The translations under genes were made by a program, and so were the position numbers. A stretch of 64,000 nt of DNA. It comes from Spelaeicoccus albus (GTDB taxonomy: Bacteria; Actinomycetota; Actinomycetes; Actinomycetales; Brevibacteriaceae). The notes beneath the pieces are model-generated. The model ran no database searches. It was not told the origin of the DNA and was given only the letters and a program-made list of their open reading frames with translations. The stretch spans positions 3,792,518-3,856,517 of the forward strand of contig NZ_JACBZP010000001.1 in the NCBI RefSeq assembly GCF_013409065.1. The letters run 5' to 3'. How positions within the stretch are numbered: position 1 is the stretch's first letter; every line of letters begins with the position of its first letter. Positions 54,087 to 62,525 of the stretch are shown in pieces.

Positions 54087-54155
54087 ACCGACTTCCCGCG
54101 TGTCGCGGGCCCTCGACGCCGAACTTCGCGCCGAGCGGCCGCCGTTTCGCGCCCG

Positions 54156-55277
54156 TCAGGCGTCCGCGGATTGCTGTTCTTGTTCCTTGCGCCAGCGAAT
54201 CCCCGCTTCGAGGAACCCCTCGATGTCCCCGTCGAACACGGCCGACGGATTGTTGACTTCGTAGCCGGTGCGCAGGTCTTTGACCATTTGGTACGGATGG
54301 GTCACGTAGGAGCGCATTTGGTCGCCCCAGGAGGCCTTGACGTCGCCGGCCAACTGTTTCTTGGTGGCTTCTTCCTCGCGGCGTTTGAGTTCGAGCAGTC
54401 GAGATTGCAGCACGCGCATCCCGGCGGCCCGATTCTGGATCTGGGACTTCTCGTTCTGCATGCTCACGACGGTGCCGGTCGGGATATGGGTGATGCGCAC
54501 TGCCGAGTCGGTCGTGTTGACGCTTTGCCCGCCCGGCCCCGATGAGCGGAACACGTCGATGCGCAGATCGTTCTCGGGGATCTCGATATGGTCGGTGGTC
54601 TCGATCAGGGGCACGACCTCGACGGCGGCGAACGAGGTCTGCCGCCTACCTTGATTGTCGAACGGGCTAATGCGCACCAACCGGTGCGTGCCGGCCTCGA
54701 CGGACAGGGTCCCATACGCGTACGGCGCCGAGATTTGGAAGGTCGCCGATTTCAATCCGGCTTCCTCGGCGTAGGACGTGTCGAGCACCTCCCGGCCGTA
54801 ATCCTTGCGCTCGGCCCAGCGTAGGTACATCCGCATGAGCATTTCGGCGAAGTCGGCCGCATCGACGCCACCGGCGCCCGACCTGATCGTGACGACGGCG
54901 TCGCGTTCGTCGTACGGGCCGGACAACAGCGTGGCGATTTCGAGATCGCCCAACTCACGGCGGAGCGTCTCGACCTCTTTCACGGCGTCAGCCATCGCGT
55001 CTTGATCGCCGTCGTCGCCGGCCAGCTCGGCAAGTAGTTCGGCATCGTCGATACGACCTTCGAACTTCTCGAGCCGTTCGAGGGCCGACTGCTTGTGCGA
55101 CAGCTTGCTCGTCACCTTTTGCGCGGCCTCGGGATCGTCCCACAAATGCGGCGACGCCGCTTCGTCGGTGAGCTCGGCGACTTCCTGGCGCAGCACGTCG
55201 ACGTTGCTGGCCAGGCGGATGGACTCGAAGGTGCTGCGCAGCGAGCTAATTTCAGAGGCAAAATCAAAAGCGACCAT
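54156..55277 (-). CDS. prfB: peptide chain release factor 2
   Basis: A 373-residue RF2 recognising UGA and UAA. The tripeptide SPF (in RISPFDNQG) and the GGQ loop ([17 protein letters not shown]) are present. There is no in-frame UGA or CUUUGA shift site, so the programmed frameshift of E. coli prfB is absent, as in many actinobacteria. ATG 55277 (MVAFDFASE) is chosen over a frame to 55340, which begins with Arg-rich sequence unlike the family. Confidence 0.96.
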   Translation of the reverse strand: MVAFDFASEISSLRSTFESIRLASNVDVLRQEVAELTDEAASPHLWDDPEAAQKVTSKLSHKQSALERLEKFEGRIDDAELLAELAGDDGDQDAMADAVKEVETLRRELGDLEIATLLSGPYDERDAVVTIRSGAGGVDAADFAEMLMRMYLRWAERKDYGREVLDTSYAEEAGLKSATFQISAPYAYGTLSVEAGTHRLVRISPFDNQGRRQTSFAAVEVVPLIETTDHIEIPENDLRIDVFRSSGPGGQSVNTTDSAVRITHIPTGTVVSMQNEKSQIQNRAAGMRVLQSRLLELKRREEEATKKQLAGDVKASWGDQMRSYVTHPYQMVKDLRTGYEVNNPSAVFDGDIEGFLEAGIRWRKEQEQQSADA

Positions 55278-55336
55278 GATGATTTTCAGGTTACGGCAGT
55301 CGCGGCTCGATCCGCGAATGGTGGCCGTTTCCTCCC

Positions 55337-55406
55337 GCAAAACGCGGCGCCGCGGCGAGAACGCGCCGTCATGACTTCGCGTTCCTGACGGGGGTGCGCG
55401 TTTTAC
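55337..55406. repeat. 70-bp imperfect inverted repeat, family B copy 2
   Basis: Ends GCAAAACGCG / CGCGTTTTAC; aligns without gaps over all 70 bases with the copy at 37273-37342 at about 50 of 70 positions. Here it lies between divergent prfB and MFS genes, not at a gene 3' end, so it is unlikely to be only a terminator. Confidence 0.65.
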
Positions 55407-55470
55407 CGAGGGCGGGCGTAGGGTGGATTCCCGTCAGAGGCTACTCGACGAACGGGTAAAGGGGCGCGCA

Positions 55471-56940
55471 ATGAGCGAACCAGCGGCAGATCCGCACTAT
55501 CAAGACCATGGCGAAAAACACGCGGCCAGGGCAATCCTGGTATCGGTCGCCGCAGCCGTCGGTGGTTTCCTCTTCGGTTTCGATTCCTCCGTCATCAACG
55601 GGGCCGTCGACTCGGTCCAGGGCAAGTTCGGCCTGAGTTCGTTCATCATCGGCTTCGTGGTGGCCATTTCGCTGATCGGCGCAGCCATCGGCGCCTGGTT
55701 CGCCGGGCCGCTGGCCGACAAGGTCGGCCGCTTGAAAATCATGTTCTCCGGCGGCGTCCTGTTCCTCATCTCGTCGATCGGCTCGGGGCTGGCCGTCTCG
55801 GCGTGGGATTTGGCCGCGTGGCGACTTATCGGCGGTCTCGGCATCGGCATCGCATCGGTGATCGGACCGACATACATTTCCGAGATCGCTCCGGCCAGGC
55901 TGCGCGGGCGCTTGTCGTCACTGCAGCAGATGGCCATCGTGCTCGGCATCTTCGTGGCGCTGTTGTCGGATGCGTGGATGGCCAACTCGGCGGGCAGCGC
56001 ATCGGACCAGCTCTGGTTCGGCGTTGCTGCGTGGCGGTGGATGTTCATCGTCGGCGTCATCCCGTCCGTCGTCTACGGTCTGCTAGCACTCACGATCCCC
56101 GAATCGCCCCGGTTCCTCGTGGCCAAGGGCAAGGTTGAACGGGCCAAAACCGTGTTGATGGAGGTCCTGTCGGAAAGCTCGGAAGCGGTCGACGCCCGAA
56201 TTGCCGAGATCAAGAAGACGGTGGCCACTGAAAAGCCCGCCTCCTACCGCGACGTCTACCACAAGAAGTTCCTGCTGTTACCGATCGTGTGGGTCGGCGT
56301 CGGCATCGCGTTCTTCCAACAATTCGTCGGCATCAACGTCATCTTCTACTATTCGACGTCGCTGTGGCAGTCGGTCGGATTCGACGAGTCGTTCTCGTTC
56401 ACGGCGTCGGTCATTACCTCAATCGTCAACGTGCTGGTGACGATCATCGCGATTTTGCTTGTCGACAAGATCGGACGTCGTCTGCTCTTGTTGATCGGCT
56501 CGGCCGGTATGACGGTCAGCCTTGCGATCATGTGCATGGGGTTTGCTCATTCGACCATCGTCAACGGCACTCCGCACCTCGATCCCGGTTGGGGCCCCGC
56601 CACGCTGGTGGCCGCCAACGCGTTCGTCGTCTTCTTCGGTGCCAGCTGGGGCCCGGTGATGTGGGTACTGCTCGGCGAAATGTTCCCGAACCGCATCCGC
56701 GGCGTGGCCATGGCCATCTCGACGGCCGGAAACTGGATCGCCAATTTCATCGTCACTCTGACGTTCCCGGCGCTGCGTGACGCGTCGTTGTCCATGACGT
56801 ACGGCATTTACGCCTTGTGCGCCTTGCTGTCGTTCGTGTTCGTGTACTTCTTGATCCCGGAGACGAAGGGCAAGGAACTCGAGGATATGTCGACGGACTT
56901 CCGCGTCGTCCGGAAGAAGGACAAGAAGCCCGCCGATTAG
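55471..56940 (+). CDS. sugar-porter MFS transporter
   Basis: A 489-residue, 12-helix sugar transporter with motifs LFGFDSSVINGAV, PESPRFLVAKGK, LVDKIGRRLLLL and the C-terminal PETKGKELEDM. Family members move glucose, xylose, arabinose or myo-inositol by proton symport; the exact sugar is unknown. ATG 55471 has AAAGGGG upstream; the frame extends 16 codons 5' without a ribosome site. Confidence 0.92.
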   Translation: MSEPAADPHYQDHGEKHAARAILVSVAAAVGGFLFGFDSSVINGAVDSVQGKFGLSSFIIGFVVAISLIGAAIGAWFAGPLADKVGRLKIMFSGGVLFLISSIGSGLAVSAWDLAAWRLIGGLGIGIASVIGPTYISEIAPARLRGRLSSLQQMAIVLGIFVALLSDAWMANSAGSASDQLWFGVAAWRWMFIVGVIPSVVYGLLALTIPESPRFLVAKGKVERAKTVLMEVLSESSEAVDARIAEIKKTVATEKPASYRDVYHKKFLLLPIVWVGVGIAFFQQFVGINVIFYYSTSLWQSVGFDESFSFTASVITSIVNVLVTIIAILLVDKIGRRLLLLIGSAGMTVSLAIMCMGFAHSTIVNGTPHLDPGWGPATLVAANAFVVFFGASWGPVMWVLLGEMFPNRIRGVAMAISTAGNWIANFIVTLTFPALRDASLSMTYGIYALCALLSFVFVYFLIPETKGKELEDMSTDFRVVRKKDKKPAD

Positions 56941-56991
56941 ATCGGGCCGGCTCTTTGGAGAAGATTCGACCCAGCAGAAGGGGAATTACTC

Positions 56992-57444
56992 ATGCCGATC
57001 GCCGATCGCCACGTTCTGCACGCAGATTCCTGGGCGCCCAGGACAATCGATGCCGTGCTGAAATTCGCCGATGAGTCACCGGTGCACCGCGACAACCAGA
57101 GCTTCGCGGTGGAACGCATCACCATCGAAGACCCCGACCAGTTCTCAATACTGTTCGAAGTGGACGGCCACGAGGGCATCTTGGGACTGCGCCTGCGTTC
57201 GGACATGAGCATCGACGAGATCTACGGCCTCGTCGAGGACGAATCGGTGCTCCCGTTCGACCGTGCCACGCCCGAGGACAACGGCTTCGACATCGTCACC
57301 GATCTGCTCGCCGAACCGTTTGGCGACGACGATCTGACCGAGCCGGACGAGGACGGCGTCCGCTGGCTGCGCTTGCACGAAGCGGACTACGAGCACCGCG
57401 AGACGTGGCTACGCCGGATCGCACGCCGGACGACGCGCTCCTGA
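56992..57444 (+). CDS. acidic hypothetical protein
   Basis: A 150-residue, Asp/Glu-rich protein with ATG at 56992 following AGAAGGGG. No signal peptide, membrane helix or known motif. Segments such as SILFEVDGHEGILGLRLRSDMSIDEIYGLVEDESVLPFDRATPEDNGF suggest a compact alpha/beta domain. It is 51 bases after the sugar transporter, so may be co-transcribed. Unrecognised. Confidence 0.65.
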   Translation: MPIADRHVLHADSWAPRTIDAVLKFADESPVHRDNQSFAVERITIEDPDQFSILFEVDGHEGILGLRLRSDMSIDEIYGLVEDESVLPFDRATPEDNGFDIVTDLLAEPFGDDDLTEPDEDGVRWLRLHEADYEHRETWLRRIARRTTRS

Positions 57445-57472
57445 CCTCTGCGGCCGTCCCCCGGCCCCCGCC

Positions 57473-57545
57473 CGCGTGCACTCCAGCCCCTCCATGTCCT
57501 CGTGCACTCCAGCCCTCGCCCGCGTGCACTCCAGCCCCTCCATGC
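57473..57545. repeat. GTGCACTCCAGCCC direct repeats
   Basis: Three direct copies (starts 57476, 57502, 57524) of GTGCACTCCAGCCC in the spacer after the acidic hypothetical gene, directly before the family A element. A short direct-repeat tract also lies next to the family A palindrome at 1.7 kb. Confidence 0.8.
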
Positions 57546-57548
57546 CCG

Positions 57549-57705
57549 CGCCGAGTGGTGGCGAATGGTTGCGAAATCGGCGATTTCGCAACCATTCGCC
57601 ACCACTCGGCGAGGCCGGACCGCCATTCGCCACCACTCGGCGAGGCCGGATCGCCATTCGCCACCACTCGGCGAGGGCGGATCGCCATTCGCCACCACTC
57701 GGCGA
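57549..57705. repeat. family A copy 3: 31-bp palindrome plus 31-bp tandem array
   Basis: A perfect inverted repeat, arms 57549-57579 and 57581-57611, with one central base. The right half, containing CCATTCGCCACCACTCGGCG, is then repeated three more times; CCATTCGCC starts at 57592, 57623, 57654 and 57685, an exact 31-base period. The stretch 57445-57830 has no gene that I can support. Confidence 0.9.
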
Positions 57706-57830
57706 ACCGACCATCGCGCGACAAAAGCGACAAACTCCCCTAATGCGACTATCCCCGACATAACGAACACAACCCTGGTCAAACGGCAGCAAATGGCGGT
57801 AATGTCACGCTGCAAGACCGGGGAGCCGCC

Positions 57831-59036
57831 GTGGACGCCATCAGCATCGTGGAAGACGAGGTGCGCGAACTCGTCCGCCGCCGCGGCCTCGACCCGCGTC
57901 ACGATCTGGACGCCACGCGCGCACTGATCGAGGACGCCGTTGCCGACTACGACGAGCGAGTCCTGTCCGGCGGGCTTCCCGACCTCGGCGAACGCGACGG
58001 CGCGATTTCACGCCTCGTCGACACGGTGTCCGGGTTCGGCCCGCTGCAGCCGTATTTGGACGACGACCAGATCGAGGAGATCTGGGTCAACGAGCCCGGC
58101 AAGGTATTCATCAGCCGGTCCGGAATCTCCGAACTGACACCCACCGTACTGACCGCCGAAATGGTCGACGAACTCGTCGAACGGATGCTCGCCACCTCCG
58201 GGCGCCGCATCGACGTCTCCTCCCCCTTTGTCGACGCCATGCTGCCGGGCGGGTCGCGACTGCACGTCGTCCTGCCGGGAATCACTCGACGACACATGTC
58301 CGTGAACATCCGCAAATTCGTCTGTCGCGCGCACACGCTCGGCGATCTTGTCGCAACCGGTACCGTCACGGACGAGGCCGCCCGGTTCCTCACCGGCGCA
58401 GTGCGTTCCGGGCTCAACGTGGTCGTATCGGGAGCAACTCAGGCCGGAAAGACCACGATGTTGGGCACTTTGGCGGCCGCGATCCCGGCCCGCGAGCGCG
58501 TCATCAGTTGTGAAGAGGTTTTCGAACTCGACTTGAGCGTGCGCGACTGGGTCGCGATGCAGTGCCGTCAGCCCTCCCTGGAAGGAACCGGCGCCGTCCC
58601 GCTGCGCACCCTTGTCACCGAAGCACTGCGCATGCGCCCCACTCGCGTCATCGTCGGCGAAGTGCGACAGGCGGAGACCCTCGACCTGCTGATCGCGCTC
58701 AATTCGGGACTGCCGGGCATGACGTCGGTGCACGCCAATTCGGCACGCACGGCGATCACGAAATTGTGCACGCTTCCCTTGCTGGCCGGCGACAACGTGT
58801 CATCGCGGTTCGTCGTCCCGACCGTCGCGGCATGCGTCGACGTCGTTGTGCACATGCGCTTGGACAAGTCCGGACGCCGGCGGGTCGCCGAGATCGCGGC
58901 AGTGCCCGGCCAGGTCGAGGGCGACGCCGTCGCCACCGAGACCCTGTTCGTCGAACGGTCGGGCGCACTCGTCAAGACCGGCGGCTTCACGGCGGCCGCC
59001 GAACGCTTCACGGCCGCCGATCAGGAGGCCGAGTGA
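57831..59036 (+). CDS. tadA: CpaF/TadA-type pilus ATPase
   Basis: A 401-residue VirB11-like secretion ATPase: Walker A GATQAGKTTML, and the Asp/His-box segment MRPTRVIVGEVRQAETLDLL plus MTSVHANSARTAI. It starts with GTG at 57831, with GGGGAG eight bases upstream. First gene of the Tad-like locus; a tadZ/cpaE (ssd) gene, often upstream, is not present here. Confidence 0.92.
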   Translation: MDAISIVEDEVRELVRRRGLDPRHDLDATRALIEDAVADYDERVLSGGLPDLGERDGAISRLVDTVSGFGPLQPYLDDDQIEEIWVNEPGKVFISRSGISELTPTVLTAEMVDELVERMLATSGRRIDVSSPFVDAMLPGGSRLHVVLPGITRRHMSVNIRKFVCRAHTLGDLVATGTVTDEAARFLTGAVRSGLNVVVSGATQAGKTTMLGTLAAAIPARERVISCEEVFELDLSVRDWVAMQCRQPSLEGTGAVPLRTLVTEALRMRPTRVIVGEVRQAETLDLLIALNSGLPGMTSVHANSARTAITKLCTLPLLAGDNVSSRFVVPTVAACVDVVVHMRLDKSGRRRVAEIAAVPGQVEGDAVATETLFVERSGALVKTGGFTAAAERFTAADQEAE

Positions 59037-59039
59037 CCC

Positions 59040-59921
59040 ATGGATCTATCGGTGCGGGCGCTGCTTGTCGGGCTACTCGGCGGCCTCGGCTTGTTCAGCA
59101 TCTGGTGGTCGACGTGGACCCCGCGCCCGGCGAAACCACCTGAAGCCGGACAGCCGCCGTGGACCACGCGGGTTGAGGACACATTGCGGCAGGCCGGCGT
59201 CCCGCGCATGCACGCGTCCGGCTTGATCGGCACGTGCGGGGCATCGGGGTTCGTGGCCGCGGCCGGCGTGTTTCTGGCCACGGGGTCCGCCACGCTCGCG
59301 TGCTGCTTCGGCCTGATCGCGTCGGCCGCGCCGGCCTATTTTGTCCGGGCACGCGCCCGCAGCCGCCGGATCGCCGTCCGGGAACTATGGCCCGAAGCGA
59401 TCGATCATCTGGCCGGTGCGGTTCGCGCCGGGCTCTCGCTGCCCGAGGCCCTCACGGCCCTTGCCGAACGCGGCCCGGCCGAGATGCGGGCCGACTTCGC
59501 CGTGTTCGCGGCCGAATACCGCGCAACCGGGCGGTTCGTCGTGGCCCTGGACGTCTTGAAACGCCATTTGGCCGATCCCACTGCCGATCGGGTCGTCGAA
59601 GCGCTGCGCCTGACGCGGGAGGTCGGCGGCACGGACCTCGGTTCGATGCTGCGCACGCTGTCGGCGTTCTTGCGGGAGGACGCTCGCACGCGGGCCGAGT
59701 TGGAGGCCAGGCAGAGCTGGACCGTCAACGGGGCCAAGCTCGCCGTCGCCGCCCCGTGGATCGTATTGGCCATGTTGTGTACGCGCCCCGAGGCAGTTGC
59801 GGCATACAGCTCGCGCGGCGGTGCGCTGCTGCTGGGCACCGGGCTCGGCGTGTCATTTGTGGCATACCGGGTGATGCGCCGAATCGGCAGGCTGCCGGAC
59901 GAGCCGCGGGTGCTGCGATGA
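59040..59921 (+). CDS. tadB: TadB-type inner-membrane platform protein
   Basis: A 293-residue GspF/TadB protein: N-terminal membrane segment, cytoplasmic domain with the typical AIDHLAGAVRAGLSLPEALTALAERGP stretch, and C-terminal helices. 3 bases after tadA; overlaps the next gene. Confidence 0.9.
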   Translation: MDLSVRALLVGLLGGLGLFSIWWSTWTPRPAKPPEAGQPPWTTRVEDTLRQAGVPRMHASGLIGTCGASGFVAAAGVFLATGSATLACCFGLIASAAPAYFVRARARSRRIAVRELWPEAIDHLAGAVRAGLSLPEALTALAERGPAEMRADFAVFAAEYRATGRFVVALDVLKRHLADPTADRVVEALRLTREVGGTDLGSMLRTLSAFLREDARTRAELEARQSWTVNGAKLAVAAPWIVLAMLCTRPEAVAAYSSRGGALLLGTGLGVSFVAYRVMRRIGRLPDEPRVLR

Positions 59922-60862
59922 CGTCGCTTCGCGCGGACGGTCCGCTCCTTGCGGTCGTCGCCGGCCTGGCTTTGGGGATCGGCCTGGCGTTGATCGTGTA
60001 CGCCGCGCCGATCGGACGTCGTCCGGCGCTCACCGACAGGCTCGCGCCGTACTTGCGCGATCAGCCGCGTGCGTCCCGGCTGCTCGATGCGGCCGGAGCC
60101 GCACCTGCGCCGTTCGGCGTGTTCACGCCGGTGCTGAACGATATCGGCGCCCGGCTCGGCAGGCTCTATCACGGCACGGCAAGCATTCGGCGGCGCCTCG
60201 ACCGGCTTGGCAGCGACCTGTCTGTCGAGCATTTCCGCGCCGAGCAAGTGATCTATGCGGCGCTCGGGCTGGTCGCCGGGCTTGCCGCCGGTTTGCTGCT
60301 AGCCGCCGCGCGAGGAGTCGGGGCGCCGGTTGTGGCGCTGCTGATGGCCCTCGGCGCGGCAGGCGGTGCGTTGCTGCGCGATCACCGGCTCAGCCGGGCC
60401 GTTGCGCGCCGCGAGGAAGCCATGACCGCCGAGTTCCCGACAGTTGCCGAACTGCTGGCGCTTGCGGTCGCGGCAGGCGAAGGCCCGGCCGCAGCGATCG
60501 ACCGCATCACCCGGTCCTGCGGCGGCGAGCTCTCGCGCGAGTTGGCACGCGCTTTGGCAGACACCTCGAACGGCGTCTCACTCATCGCCGCGCTGGACGC
60601 CGTCGCTGCCCGAACCGGGCTCAGCAGCGTTGCCCGGTTCGTCGAAGGGGTGACTATCGCACTGGAGCGCGGGACGCCGCTGGCCGGGGTGTTGCGAGCG
60701 CAAGCGGCGGACGTGCGCGAGACCGCGAGGCGCGACTTGATGGAAGCCAGCGGCCGTAAGGAAGTCGGAATGTTGGTCCCGGTCGTCGTCTTCGTGCTGC
60801 CCATCACCGTCGTGTTCGCAATCTTCCCGTCGCTGGCGGTGCTCGACATGAGTTTCGGCTGA
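59918..60862 (+). CDS. tadC: TadC-type platform protein
   Basis: A 314-residue second GspF-family protein with helices at the N-terminus, about residues 107-150 and the C-terminus (LVPVVVFVLPITVVFAIFPSLAVLD). ATG 59918 overlaps the tadB stop by 4 bases; a longer frame upstream is a shadow in tadB. Confidence 0.9.
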   Translation: MTSLRADGPLLAVVAGLALGIGLALIVYAAPIGRRPALTDRLAPYLRDQPRASRLLDAAGAAPAPFGVFTPVLNDIGARLGRLYHGTASIRRRLDRLGSDLSVEHFRAEQVIYAALGLVAGLAAGLLLAAARGVGAPVVALLMALGAAGGALLRDHRLSRAVARREEAMTAEFPTVAELLALAVAAGEGPAAAIDRITRSCGGELSRELARALADTSNGVSLIAALDAVAARTGLSSVARFVEGVTIALERGTPLAGVLRAQAADVRETARRDLMEASGRKEVGMLVPVVVFVLPITVVFAIFPSLAVLDMSFG

Positions 60863-60882
60863 TCAAGGAATAAGGAGACATC

Positions 60883-61116
60883 ATGATCCCACCCAATGAG
60901 TCGGACGTCGCGGACGCCGACACCGTGCACGCACCGGACGCCGACGGCCTCGGCCGGCGCCCCGGCGACCCGGATCGAGGCGACGTGCCCGGCTGGGTAC
61001 TCATCACGATGATGACTGCCGGGTTGGTCGTCATGCTTTGGGCTTTGGCCGGCGACGCGCTTTCCGATATGTTCCAAGCCGCCATGGCGCGCGTGTCCAA
61101 TGTCAGCGGCGGATGA
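60883..61116 (+). CDS. small pilin-like membrane protein
   Basis: A 77-residue protein with an acidic N-terminus and one helix VPGWVLITMMTAGLVVMLWALAG. Its place after tadC is where Flp pilin is found, but the usual G|xxxxEY prepilin site is not visible. Strong AAGGAG before ATG 60883. It overlaps the next gene by 17 bases. Confidence 0.6.
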   Translation: MIPPNESDVADADTVHAPDADGLGRRPGDPDRGDVPGWVLITMMTAGLVVMLWALAGDALSDMFQAAMARVSNVSGG

Positions 61117-61564
61117 CGCGGCTGCCCATGGTGCGCCGCTGACGACGCGCCGCCGCGGCACGCAGCCGCGCGCGGCGTGCTCGGCTGCCGAGGCCCGCGA
61201 CTCCGGCGCCGCGGTCGCGGACTTCGCGCTTGTCGCGGGAATCCTGACCCTCGTGTTCGCCTGCGTGCTGCAATTGGCGCTCGTCATGCACGTACGCAAC
61301 ACGGCCATCGATTGTGCCGGAGCCGGTGCCCGGTACGCCGCCTTGGCCGATCTGGGCACGGCGGACGGCGTAGCCCGCACCCGGTCGCTGCTGGCCCGCT
61401 CACTGGGATCCGGCTATTCCCGAGACGTCACCGGACGCTACGTGAGCGTCCACGGCGTGCGCACCGTCGAGATCCGCGTAACGGTCCCGCTGCCGGTGCT
61501 CGGCCTGCTGGGCCCTCCGGGAGTGCAGACTCTCACGGGACACGCCGTGGCAGACTCGCCATGA
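61100..61564 (+). CDS. TadE-like minor pilin
   Basis: A 154-residue protein with a prepilin-like helix preceded by DSGAAVADFALVAGILTLV; Asp replaces the usual Glu at position +5 of the mature part. Single membrane helix about residues 45-65, then an extracellular domain. ATG 61100 overlaps the previous gene. Confidence 0.75.
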   Translation: MSAADDAAAHGAPLTTRRRGTQPRAACSAAEARDSGAAVADFALVAGILTLVFACVLQLALVMHVRNTAIDCAGAGARYAALADLGTADGVARTRSLLARSLGSGYSRDVTGRYVSVHGVRTVEIRVTVPLPVLGLLGPPGVQTLTGHAVADSP

Positions 61565-62001
61565 CGGCCCGACCGGACGCCGCGCCGGACGGCGGCAGCG
61601 CGGTCATCGAGTTCAGCGTCGCCGGGTTGATCTTGTTGATCCCGCTGATCTACCTGGTCGTCACGCTCGGCCGGCTGCAAGCGGCGTCCTACGCCGTCAC
61701 GTCCGCGGCCACCGCGGCGTCCGCCGTCACGTCCCGTGCAGCCGACACCGCACCGACCGGCGCAGCCCGGCAAGCAGCGGTGCTTGCCTTGCGCGATCAC
61801 GGATTCGCCGACGCCGAACGTTCCGTGGCGATCACGTGCGACCCGTCGTGCACGGCCCCGCGCGCGGTCGTGACGGCCCGCGTGACGCTCGACGTGTCCC
61901 TGCCCGGCGCCCCGGCCGCCTTTGCGGCAACGCTGCCCACACACATCACCGTGACGGCCCACCACACCGATGAAGTTGCCGCATATGGCTACAGACCGTG
62001 A
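61561..62001 (+). CDS. TadE-like minor pilin
   Basis: A 146-residue TadE protein: GGSAVIEFSVAGLILLIPLI carries the canonical prepilin-like Glu (here IEFS). Starts translationally coupled with the upstream stop (ATGA at 61561-61564). Two Cys residues (CDPSC) near residue 100 could form a disulphide. Confidence 0.8.
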   Translation: MTARPDAAPDGGSAVIEFSVAGLILLIPLIYLVVTLGRLQAASYAVTSAATAASAVTSRAADTAPTGAARQAAVLALRDHGFADAERSVAITCDPSCTAPRAVVTARVTLDVSLPGAPAAFAATLPTHITVTAHHTDEVAAYGYRP

Positions 62002-62428
62002 GACGGGCGCCGACGCCGGGCAAATCCTGCCGCTGGCCATCGGCTACTCGGCAGTCGCGTTGACGGTTATTTTCATGTGCGTGGCGGTCTCGTCGCTCTA
62101 TCTGACCGAAAAGCAGCTCTACGCACTGTCCGATTCAACCGCGCTGGCCGCCGCCGATTCGTTCCGCCCCGACGTCACCGGCGGACCCAAGGTCGTCTTG
62201 ACCGACGACGGCGTGCGCAGCGCGGCCCGCGATTACCTCACCCGCATCGACGCCTCCGACAGTTTCGACGATCTACGCGTCGGAGGGGCGACCGGGTCGC
62301 CGGACGGACACGGCGCGCGTGTCATTCTCGTGGCAACCTGGCATCCGCCGCTCTTGTCGGTGTTCGTCCCCGGCGGAGTCTCCATCGACGTCACGTCGAT
62401 AGCACGCGGCGGCCTGCGTCTGGACTGA
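61985..62428 (+). CDS. TadE/G-like pilus assembly protein
   Basis: A protein of about 147 residues with an N-terminal helix (QILPLAIGYSAVALTVIFMCVAV) and an extracellular domain. ATG 61985 overlaps the previous gene by 17 bases; ATG 61970 is also possible. Resembles small TadG-type proteins of actinobacteria that lack a full VWA domain. Confidence 0.7.
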   Translation: MATDRETGADAGQILPLAIGYSAVALTVIFMCVAVSSLYLTEKQLYALSDSTALAAADSFRPDVTGGPKVVLTDDGVRSAARDYLTRIDASDSFDDLRVGGATGSPDGHGARVILVATWHPPLLSVFVPGGVSIDVTSIARGGLRLD

Positions 62429-62525
62429 CCGTTGCTTGACGGCACACGCTCGACCGGCCGCCGAGTTATCCACATTTCGGCGCCGGCCCCTGTCGTTCGC
62501 CGTGCGGACTTTCTACTCTCACCCC

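Noticed and set aside
55278-55340. Longer RF2 start at 55340
   Set aside because: The extra 21 residues are not conserved in RF2, and the start would lie in the family B element.
57592-57705. CRISPR array at 31-base periodicity
   Set aside because: The intervals of about 9 bases are nearly the same in each unit and no cas genes are present; it is a tandem repeat derived from the palindrome.
62466-62474. Isolated TTATCCACA DnaA box upstream of the FHA-FtsK gene
   Set aside because: A single exact 9-mer is expected by chance in a window of this size.
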